Shown here piece by piece: positions 47,398 to 53,188 of a stretch of 53,188 nt of DNA (positions within the stretch are counted from its first letter, which is position 1; every line of letters starts with the position of its first letter). Source of the DNA: an uncultured Fimbriimonadales bacterium (GTDB lineage Bacteria; Armatimonadota; Fimbriimonadia; Fimbriimonadales; GBS-DC); NCBI GenBank assembly GCA_937992175.1, contig CALKLF010000031.1:1-53188 (forward strand), in the 5' to 3' direction. The notes beneath the pieces are model-generated. The model saw nothing but the letters and a program-made list of their open reading frames with translations. It searched no databases and was not told where the DNA came from. The translations under genes and the position numbers were made by a program.

Positions 47398-50391
47398 ATG
47401 ACACACAGGCAGGCGCAGGCAGTCGGTCTGATTCCCCGTTTAGAGTGGCGTATCCGTCCCGACAGCGAAGCTGGCGTCCTTTCCCAGTCCATGCGCTCGC
47501 GCATTGAGGGCAACGCGCGGCTCATCGGCAACGGCGGCAGCGCGACCTACGCTTTTCGCGTGCTGGGTGGGATGGATATCGGGATTCGCTTGACGGTTTC
47601 GGGTAGTGGGCAGCTGCGGGTGCGCACGCAGGCGGGCGGACTGCTCGCGCGCTCCATTCGCGGGAGCGGCGTGCAGCAGCTAAACCTCACGACGCGCATC
47701 CCGTTGAACCCGTCTGTGCAGAGTTTGCAGATAATTATCGAAGCGGCGCGGCGTGGGCAGGTGCGTGTATATGGGCTGGAAGTCGTTGCCGCTGATCGGG
47801 ACGAGGATCGCGACGGAGTCGGCGACGGCGTGGAGCGTCTGCTGGGCGCGCCCGCGAACGCGCTCCGCCCCACTACTCCCGTCGTCCCGCGCAGCTGCTA
47901 TCAGACCGGCGCGGACTACGCGCCCCGACTCGATCTGGCGACCGACGCGGTGATTTTGCACAGTTTCGACCCCGCACGGCTTGCCAACTGGAAGGCGCGC
48001 GGCTATCCCGTGTTGCTGATGGGCGGGTTTCGGGACTATTTGCCGTATGTGGAGGCGAACCCAAACGCCGTGCAGCGACGCAAGGACGGCTCCCCGATGG
48101 GAATTGACTCCAGTTTCTACCTCACGCCGACTCCTGAACGGATCGAGACGCTGGTTCGCCAGTATCTGATGATGCTGGACGCGGGCGCGGACGCGGTGTG
48201 CCCTGAGGAGCCAGAATACTGGGCGGACGCGGGCTACGAGGAGGCGTTTCGGCAGCTTTACGAGGCGCGGTTGGGCGTCGCGTGGACGCCGCCCGACGAG
48301 TCGCCCGCCGCGCGCTGGCGCGCCGACCGATTCAAAGCGCAGCTGATGAACGAGGCGGTGTACGCGATTCTCAACGCGGCGCGCGCCCGCAAGCCGAGCG
48401 CGAAACGGATGGTCGCCGTACATAGCCCGCTGAACTACGCGCTGTGGCGAATCTGCCTCGCCCACTACGCGCTGATTTTCGGCGCGAACTCTCCCGTCGA
48501 GGAAGTCATCGGGCAGGTGTGGTCGGACACAGTGCGCACGCCCATCCCGTTTGACGGCGACTATCGGGCGGAGCCGTTCGCGACCGCCTATCTGGAGTAC
48601 GCCTCGCTTGCGGGGCTGATGCGCGATTCGGGCAAACGGCTCTGGTTCCTGAGCGACCCGCTTTCGGATACGCCCAGCCGTCCGCTTGCGGAGCATCAGC
48701 AGTTTTACTTCAGCACGCTGGTCGCTTCGCTGATGTTTCCTGAGGCGACAGGCTATGAGATTCTGCCCTGGCCCGAGCGAATTTTCGGGAATGTGCCCGC
48801 CGATTATGCGACGGTCATCCTGAGCGCAGCGCGCGCCTGCGAGGCGATTGCGCAACAGTCGGGCGCGACGCTGGATGCGGGCATAGAAGGCATTGGGCTG
48901 CTGTTCAGCGACTCGATGACGGCGGTGCGCGGCACGCCCGAAATTGCGCCTGTGGAGGACCTGATGACGCTGGGCGTCGCGCTGGTGAACGCGGGCGTCC
49001 CGCTCACGCTCCACTCGCTGCAGCGACTCGCGGAGCGCCCGTTGCCGCGCGGGCTGCGCGTGCTGCTCTGGACGCCCGAAACGGTCAAGCCGCTGCGCGA
49101 GTCGGAGCTGCGCGCCCTCGCCGACTGGGTGCAGAACGGGGGGTGGCTGTTGGTCGTGGGCGGCGCGAACGGCTATGACGCGGTTGCCGAAATGCCCTGG
49201 CGACAGGCAGGGCAGCCCACGCCTCTTCACTGGCTGATGCAGATGCTTGGACGCTCCCTCGAGCTGGAGACCATCCCCGCCGAGCCTGCGCCCCCCGATG
49301 CCTGGCGCACACTCGGCGTCCACGGCTCAGAACCCGCGCAGGGAACCTTCAACCGACGCTGGGTGGACATCGACCTGAGCCCGTATGCGGGGCAGACCGT
49401 ATACATTAAATTCAGCGACAGCCTGCCCGACACGGGCTGGGGCGCGCTCCTACGGCAGGCGCGGCTGGAAGCCGACGGGAAGACCATCGCCGCGTTTTTC
49501 ACGGGGTCGCCCGCCGAGTCGCTCTTTATGCACACGAACCACAAGAGCCATCTCAACGCCAGCGGGGAACGCTTCGCCGATTATGACGCATGGTTCGTGT
49601 ACCGTTTCCCGCTGCCGACGGCGCGGAGCGTCGTTTTGCGCCTCGAACTCGCGCAGGAGTGGCGACTGGAGCTAAGTCTGCAACCGCCCTACAAGGAGCA
49701 TCTGGTTCTTCCGACACGCACGGATTTGCCTCGTATCAGCCTGCGCGACGACGAGACGATTACGATTTACCGAGTGCCCAACAGCGAAGCATTCTATACC
49801 TATCAGGGCGCGTCGGTCGGTGTGAGCGTGCGTGTGGGGCAGGGCGGGGTGGCGTTGCTGGGCGTGCCGGGCAGGGCGTTCGGCAACACAGTGGGCGGCG
49901 CGCGCGACTGGCGCACAGTGATGCAGTATGTGTGCGGGCTGGCGGGCGTGCGCTACCGTGAGCGGGCGCGCGTCGTCGCCCGACGGGGCGAGTGGGTCGC
50001 CGCCTACGGCACATACCGCACGACTACCCTGCGCGGGACTTATCTCGACGCGCTGGATCCGCGGCTCTCCATTCTGAGCGACCCGCCTCTGAACCCCGCG
50101 ACCCCACGCCTGCTGCTGCAGGTAGACAATCGCCTGCGCAACGCGGGACTGCTCCACACGAACGCGCAGGTGCTGCTGCGCCACGAGACCAGCGGGCAGC
50201 TCGCGTATCTTGTGCGGGGTCCTGAGGGCGTGAACGGCGTGGCGCGGTTCAGCATTCGTGGACTTCGGGGGCAGGCGAGCCTTACTGACCTGCTCGGCAA
50301 CCCGCTGCCCCTCAACGCCGAGCGCGAAGGCAACACACTGCTCGTGCGCTGGAACCTCAGCCCCGACGGGCAGGTGTTAACCATGCGGTAG
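47398..50391 (+). CDS. Large glycoside-hydrolase-like protein, specificity unknown
   Basis: 997 residues. An N-terminal beta-sandwich (about 30-130) is followed by a calcium-loop motif (DRDEDRDGVGDGVE, about 138-151). A TIM-barrel-like region (about 180-480) has features of clan-A hydrolases near GH42 (VILHSFDP, GADAVCPEEPEYW, then a helix with the FRQLYEARLGVAW pattern); the Glu residues in CPEEPEYW are candidates for catalysis, not proven. A GATase-like domain follows (VEDLMTLGVALVNAGVPLTLHS, LRVLLWTPETVKPL, LADWVQNGGWLLVVGG). A carbohydrate-binding-like sandwich (VDIDLSPYAGQTVYIKFSD) and beta-rich C-terminal domains complete it. The start is tied to the -10 box. No signal peptide is seen, also not from the earlier ATG 47311, which is odd for a polysaccharide enzyme. 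Confidence 0.65.
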   Translation: MTHRQAQAVGLIPRLEWRIRPDSEAGVLSQSMRSRIEGNARLIGNGGSATYAFRVLGGMDIGIRLTVSGSGQLRVRTQAGGLLARSIRGSGVQQLNLTTRIPLNPSVQSLQIIIEAARRGQVRVYGLEVVAADRDEDRDGVGDGVERLLGAPANALRPTTPVVPRSCYQTGADYAPRLDLATDAVILHSFDPARLANWKARGYPVLLMGGFRDYLPYVEANPNAVQRRKDGSPMGIDSSFYLTPTPERIETLVRQYLMMLDAGADAVCPEEPEYWADAGYEEAFRQLYEARLGVAWTPPDESPAARWRADRFKAQLMNEAVYAILNAARARKPSAKRMVAVHSPLNYALWRICLAHYALIFGANSPVEEVIGQVWSDTVRTPIPFDGDYRAEPFATAYLEYASLAGLMRDSGKRLWFLSDPLSDTPSRPLAEHQQFYFSTLVASLMFPEATGYEILPWPERIFGNVPADYATVILSAARACEAIAQQSGATLDAGIEGIGLLFSDSMTAVRGTPEIAPVEDLMTLGVALVNAGVPLTLHSLQRLAERPLPRGLRVLLWTPETVKPLRESELRALADWVQNGGWLLVVGGANGYDAVAEMPWRQAGQPTPLHWLMQMLGRSLELETIPAEPAPPDAWRTLGVHGSEPAQGTFNRRWVDIDLSPYAGQTVYIKFSDSLPDTGWGALLRQARLEADGKTIAAFFTGSPAESLFMHTNHKSHLNASGERFADYDAWFVYRFPLPTARSVVLRLELAQEWRLELSLQPPYKEHLVLPTRTDLPRISLRDDETITIYRVPNSEAFYTYQGASVGVSVRVGQGGVALLGVPGRAFGNTVGGARDWRTVMQYVCGLAGVRYRERARVVARRGEWVAAYGTYRTTTLRGTYLDALDPRLSILSDPPLNPATPRLLLQVDNRLRNAGLLHTNAQVLLRHETSGQLAYLVRGPEGVNGVARFSIRGLRGQASLTDLLGNPLPLNAEREGNTLLVRWNLSPDGQVLTMR

Positions 50392-50398
50392 GTACACT
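50391..50398 (+). promoter_or_regulatory. Extended -10 of the GT39-like gene
   Basis: GGTACACT, overlapping the upstream stop codon's end, ends 8 bases before ATG 50407. Confidence 0.5.
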
Positions 50399-50406
50399 TC
50401 GGTTGC

Positions 50407-51627
50407 ATGAGTCGCGCCGCGCTCTGGCTCTGGTTAATCGTGATTGCGCTGCGGCTTGCCTACGCGCTGCTGGCGACGCAGGTCGACCCGTTGCTTCGGG
50501 CGAACCCCTTGCACGGCGATGCTGTGATTCACGACAGTATGGCGCAGCGGCTCGCGTTCACGGGCGAGTATCGGCTGGAGAAGGGGTTGATGACCGCCCC
50601 CGCCTACATCTTTCTCATGGCGGGCGTGTATGCGCTGGTAGGGCATGCGCCCGACGCCGTGCGCGTATTAAATGCCCTGCTGGGGCTGGTGGCGCTGTGG
50701 GGGCTGTGGTTGCTCACGCGCAGGCTCACAGACGAACGGACGGCGAACTTGACGCTCATTTTAGGCGCGCTGCATCCGCACTTGCTAATGATTACAGGCT
50801 GGCTCTATACTGAAAACCTCGCGTTGCCGCTGGCGGTATGGGCGATTTACGGACTCAGTTTCTGGCAGGGGGTGGGCGGCGCGGCAGCGTCGGGCGCGCT
50901 GCTCGGACTGCTCGCGCTCACGCGGGCAAACTATCTGCCGTTTGCCCTGCTTGCTGTGGTCTGGCTGGTCTGGCGTGCGCGTTGTTGGAAACCTCCTGCG
51001 CTTCTGCTCTTAGCGACCGTGCTGACAGTCGCGCCGTATGTGGCGTATATCTCGGCGCGCTACGGGGCGTTTATTCCGATTGGATTAGGCGGCTATGTGC
51101 TGCTCTGGGCGAACAACGAGTATGCCGACGGTGGCTTCGACCCGCTGTTTCTGGAGCGCAACCTGACGATTGGGGGCGAAACGAAGTCCACGCGCCAGTG
51201 GCTGGACGCCGACGACCCTGTAGCGCGCGACCGTCAGGCGATGCGCCTCGCGTTCCAGTGGATTCGCGAGAACCCCATCGCGTGGCTACGCCTGCTAGGG
51301 CGCAAGATTGCGCTCACGCTCTCGGCGTTCGGCTTGCAGAACCCCGAAAATCGCGCCATCGCCGCCGCGTTGCGCCTTGCAGACGGCGTCTACTGGCTCT
51401 TTCTCGCGGCGGCGGGCTACGGACTGTGGAGGTTGCGCCGTTCGGAGAAGCTGGTCGCCGTGCTGATTGGGCTATTTATCGGCTGGACTCTGTTCACAAT
51501 CCTGCTTTACGCGGGGGGCAGTCGCCCACTGTTGCCCGCGCAGCCGTTCCTGGTGCTCGGTGCGGCGACGCTAATCGCTGCCAGCGTTTCCACGAGGTCC
51601 AATCAGTGCTATAATTCCTCCCGATGA
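50407..51627 (+). CDS. GT39/PMT-like membrane glycosyltransferase
   Basis: 406 residues with about ten membrane helices. The first periplasmic loop carries acidic residues in the GT-C position (NPLHGDAVIHDSMAQRLAFTGEY), and the early part follows the PMT_2/ArnT pattern (APAYIFLMAGVYALVGHAPDAVRVLNALLGLVALWGLWLLTRRL, then NLTLILGALHPHLLMITGWLYTENLALPLAVW). Such enzymes use polyprenyl-phosphate sugars to decorate lipids or proteins on the outer side of the membrane. Acceptor and sugar are unknown. The stop overlaps the RNase H start as ATGA. Confidence 0.8.
   Translation: MSRAALWLWLIVIALRLAYALLATQVDPLLRANPLHGDAVIHDSMAQRLAFTGEYRLEKGLMTAPAYIFLMAGVYALVGHAPDAVRVLNALLGLVALWGLWLLTRRLTDERTANLTLILGALHPHLLMITGWLYTENLALPLAVWAIYGLSFWQGVGGAAASGALLGLLALTRANYLPFALLAVVWLVWRARCWKPPALLLLATVLTVAPYVAYISARYGAFIPIGLGGYVLLWANNEYADGGFDPLFLERNLTIGGETKSTRQWLDADDPVARDRQAMRLAFQWIRENPIAWLRLLGRKIALTLSAFGLQNPENRAIAAALRLADGVYWLFLAAAGYGLWRLRRSEKLVAVLIGLFIGWTLFTILLYAGGSRPLLPAQPFLVLGAATLIAASVSTRSNQCYNSSR
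51610..51615 (+). promoter_or_regulatory. -10 box of the RNase HI gene
   Basis: TATAAT inside the end of the upstream gene, 8 bases before ATG 51624. It is the only box here without the GG prefix. Confidence 0.4.
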
Positions 51628-52046
51628 AACTCTACCTCTACACCGACGGCTCGTCGATTGGCAACCCCGGCGCGGCGGGCGCAGCGTATTTGATTAAGGA
51701 CGAATCGGGAAGGATTGTCGCGCAGGGGTGCGAGGCAATTGGCGTCGCCACGAACAATCAGGCGGAGTATATCGCACTGCTCAAAGGGCTGGAGCAGGCG
51801 CGTGCGGCAGGCGCCAATGTTATTGAGTGGTTCTCCGACAGCGAACTGCTCGTGAAGCAGTGGATGGGCGCGTACAAAATCAAAGACGCTCAGCTGCGCG
51901 CCCTGATGGAACAAGCGCGCCAGCTAACGGAGGGCATGCAGATTGTTCCTCACGCGGTACCGCGCAGCAGTTTGCCCGAAATGGAAATGGTAGACAACTG
52001 GGCGCGGGGCGTTGCCTTGGGGAGATTGCAAGTGAGAGGGGGGTGA
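51624..52046 (+). CDS. rnhA: Ribonuclease HI family protein
   Basis: 140 residues. It removes RNA from RNA-DNA hybrids in the cytoplasm. The active-site acids of RNase H are in place: Asp in LYTDGSSIGNPGAAGAAYLI, Glu in NNQAEYIALLKGLEQA, Asp in WFSDSELLVKQWMG and a likely fourth in MVDNWARGVA. The basic handle of E. coli RNase HI is absent, as in the shorter archaeal/YpdQ-like type. ATGA overlap with the glycosyltransferase gene plus an internal -10 box suggest both coupled and independent expression. Confidence 0.92.
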   Translation: MKLYLYTDGSSIGNPGAAGAAYLIKDESGRIVAQGCEAIGVATNNQAEYIALLKGLEQARAAGANVIEWFSDSELLVKQWMGAYKIKDAQLRALMEQARQLTEGMQIVPHAVPRSSLPEMEMVDNWARGVALGRLQVRGG

Positions 52047-52197
52047 ACTTGAGGCTCTCAAACCCTGTCTCGCCACCGAGCGCACTGCTGTATAGATTGT
52101 CAGCCAACGCACGCCCCCGACGGCGAAATCATGCAGGAACTCGGCGAAACGCTTCGAACCTACTATACGCCGAAGATACCTTGCCAACCATAAAAAC

Positions 52198-52203
52198 AGG
52201 AGG
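52198..52203 (+). promoter_or_regulatory. Shine-Dalgarno of the TPR gene
   Basis: AGGAGG, 8 bases before ATG 52212, fixes the start of the edge gene. The 165-base gap since rnhA shows no GGTAYAMT box. A short frame ending at 52189 (APDGEIMQELGETLRTYYTP) could be a gene remnant but has no support. Confidence 0.6.
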
Positions 52204-52211
52204 CAGCCGAA

Positions 52212-53188
52212 ATGCGATACCAACGCCTGAGTGTGACAGTAATCGCCGCCGTGCTGAGCCTTGCGCTGCTGGCGGGGCTGAGCCTGCCCTGCCACGCGCA
52301 GGAGACCCCCAACCCGCCTGCCGAACAACAACAGCGACCTGAACCCCCCCAACACCAGGACGCCCCCGCCCCCGAACCCCATCCAGACCTCAAACCACTG
52401 GTGGACGCTCTGCTGGAACTCATAAACGAACGCAAGCTCACCGAGGCGCTGCAACAAGCCGACGCCCTGCTCCAACAGGCGACCGAGAAAAGCGACAAAG
52501 TTGGGCAGGCGTATGCGCATCGGTTTCGGGCGTGGGCGTTGCAGCAGCAGAACCGCGTAGACGCAGCGTTGCCTGCGTGGGAGCAGGCGGAGCGGCTCTG
52601 GCGCGAGGTGGGGGATGGGGCGTTTCTTGTGGAGGCGTTGCTGGGGCGGGCGTTTTGCCTGTGGCGCACGGACGAGGCGGGGGCGAGGGCGTTGGTGGAG
52701 CAAGCGTTGGCGTTGGCGAAAGCCGAGGCGCGCCGTCCGCTTGCTGCAGCGAAGGCGTTGGGCAATCTGGGCGCTACTTGGTATAACGCAGGCGTTCTGA
52801 TAGTGGCTCAGCAGTGCTATGAGCAGGCGTTGGCGCTTTTTGAACGCCTCGCCCCCAACTCGCTGCAGGTGGCACGCACGCTGAACAATCTGGGGGGTGT
52901 GGCTTATAATCGGGGCGACTTGGCGGGGGCGCAGGGGTATTATGAGCGGGCGTTGTCCATCTATGAACGACTCGCCCCCAACTCGCTGCAGGTGGCAACC
53001 ACGCTGAACAATCTGGGGGCTGTGGCTTCTGATCGGGGCGACTTGGCGGGGGCGCAGGGGTATTATGAGCGGGCGTTGGCGATTTTTGAACGCCTCGCCC
53101 CCAACTCGCTGGATGTGGCACGCACGCTGCACAATCTGGGGGGTGTGGCTTATAATCGGGGCGACTTGGCGGGGGCGCAGGGGTATTA
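52212..53188 (+). CDS. Secreted TPR-repeat protein, truncated by window edge
   Basis: The frame is open from ATG 52212 to the last base (325 codons so far). A signal peptide (TVIAAVLSLALLAGLSLPCHAQ) is followed by a Pro/Gln-rich linker (about 31-57) and helical repeats. From about residue 170 these are clear tetratricopeptide repeats of the kinesin-light-chain type with a 41-residue period (LAPNSLQVARTLNNLGGVAYNRGDLAGAQGYYERAL), close to the 42-residue TPR_10/12 pattern. The domain that usually follows such arrays (CHAT or another effector) would lie beyond the window. Probably a protein-interaction scaffold outside the cytoplasm. Confidence 0.85.
   Translation, partial: MRYQRLSVTVIAAVLSLALLAGLSLPCHAQETPNPPAEQQQRPEPPQHQDAPAPEPHPDLKPLVDALLELINERKLTEALQQADALLQQATEKSDKVGQAYAHRFRAWALQQQNRVDAALPAWEQAERLWREVGDGAFLVEALLGRAFCLWRTDEAGARALVEQALALAKAEARRPLAAAKALGNLGATWYNAGVLIVAQQCYEQALALFERLAPNSLQVARTLNNLGGVAYNRGDLAGAQGYYERALSIYERLAPNSLQVATTLNNLGAVASDRGDLAGAQGYYERALAIFERLAPNSLDVARTLHNLGGVAYNRGDLAGAQGY
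52848..53188 (+). repeat. 123-bp tandem coding repeats in the TPR gene
   Basis: The unit starting CTCGCCCCCAACTCGCTG begins at 52848, 52971 and 53094, exactly 123 bp apart, with only scattered changes. It continues past the window edge. The near-identity in DNA indicates recent unit duplication or conversion. Confidence 0.9.

Noticed and set aside
47680-49323. 547-codon minus-strand open frame inside the glycoside-hydrolase-like gene
   Set aside because: It has an Arg/His/Gln-rich shadow composition and no start signals. GC-rich codon bias leaves the complementary frame open.
51924-53132. 402-codon open frame on the minus strand across rnhA and the TPR gene
   Set aside because: It is antisense to two clearly coding genes. 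Its repeats mirror the TPR units, it has no Shine-Dalgarno or -10 box, and its composition (RQR-rich) is that of a shadow frame.
52848-53188. CRISPR-like direct repeats
   Set aside because: The 123-bp units have no spacers and are continuous TPR coding sequence.

Overview
The window is a 53,188-base, GC-rich, gene-dense stretch of chromosome. Core genes (trmFO, hisI, thiL, nuoN, trpC, accD-accA, nuoHJK, aroQ, class I fructose-bisphosphate aldolase, tRNA-Leu) alternate with secreted or surface proteins and with many short palindromic intergenic repeats. I see no phage, plasmid, CRISPR or rRNA signature. Lipobox and signal peptides, a DUF5916-type beta-barrel-like protein and a giant surface protein ending in dockerin-type repeats suggest a diderm. 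Together with the promoter style they make an Armatimonadota (Fimbriimonadales-like) bacterium my best guess. This is inference: no marker gene settles it.

Layout. 1-2.1 kb: the end of a Pro/Thr-rich gene, a small gene cut by a MITE-like element, a LuxR-type HTH gene, and a WD40 chimera that shares a 358-bp segment with the next gene. 2.1-11.8 kb: one gene for a 3,219-residue secreted multidomain protein. 11.9-18.0 kb: trmFO, a TrkA-like gene, hisI behind a PKD/Gly-rich secreted protein, thiL, and nuoN alone. 18.3-25.9 kb: a beta-propeller-like secreted protein, an ABC ATPase/permease pair, trpC overlapping a small metallophosphoesterase, two nucleoside-type ABC permeases and a broken Uma2 gene. 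26.1-30.5 kb: a three-gene overlapping membrane-protein operon with no ATPase. 30.5-32.4 kb: a repeat cluster, a lipoprotein S41 peptidase and tRNA-Leu(CAA). 32.6-40.6 kb: accD-accA, a CBM9/DUF5916-like protein, nuoHJK and a heparinase II/III-like enzyme. 40.6-43.8 kb: a nucleotidyltransferase-like protein lacking its catalytic motifs, a decayed IS transposase, fructose-bisphosphate aldolase and aroQ. 43.8-53.2 kb: a RibD-C-like reductase, cutA, a secreted aminopeptidase P, an Rrf2 regulator, a glycoside-hydrolase-like protein, a GT39-like glycosyltransferase, RNase HI, and a TPR gene running off the right edge.

Two properties run through the window. First, an extended -10 box reading GG-TA-(C/T)-A-(A/C)-T precedes most transcription units. 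In 15 genes it ends only 6-11 bases before the start codon, usually with no Shine-Dalgarno sequence, so leaderless or nearly leaderless mRNAs are probably common. Second, several families of short palindromes fill the gaps: paired GTCATTCCGAG units, GCACGGACAG/CTGTCCGTGC units, CTTGAGCG/CGCTCAAG units and CCTCCCCCGTGAACGGGGG units. One example has 16-bp terminal inverted repeats and a 9-bp target duplication, so it looks like a true mobile element. Within operons the genes are tightly coupled, with ATGA or GTGA overlaps.
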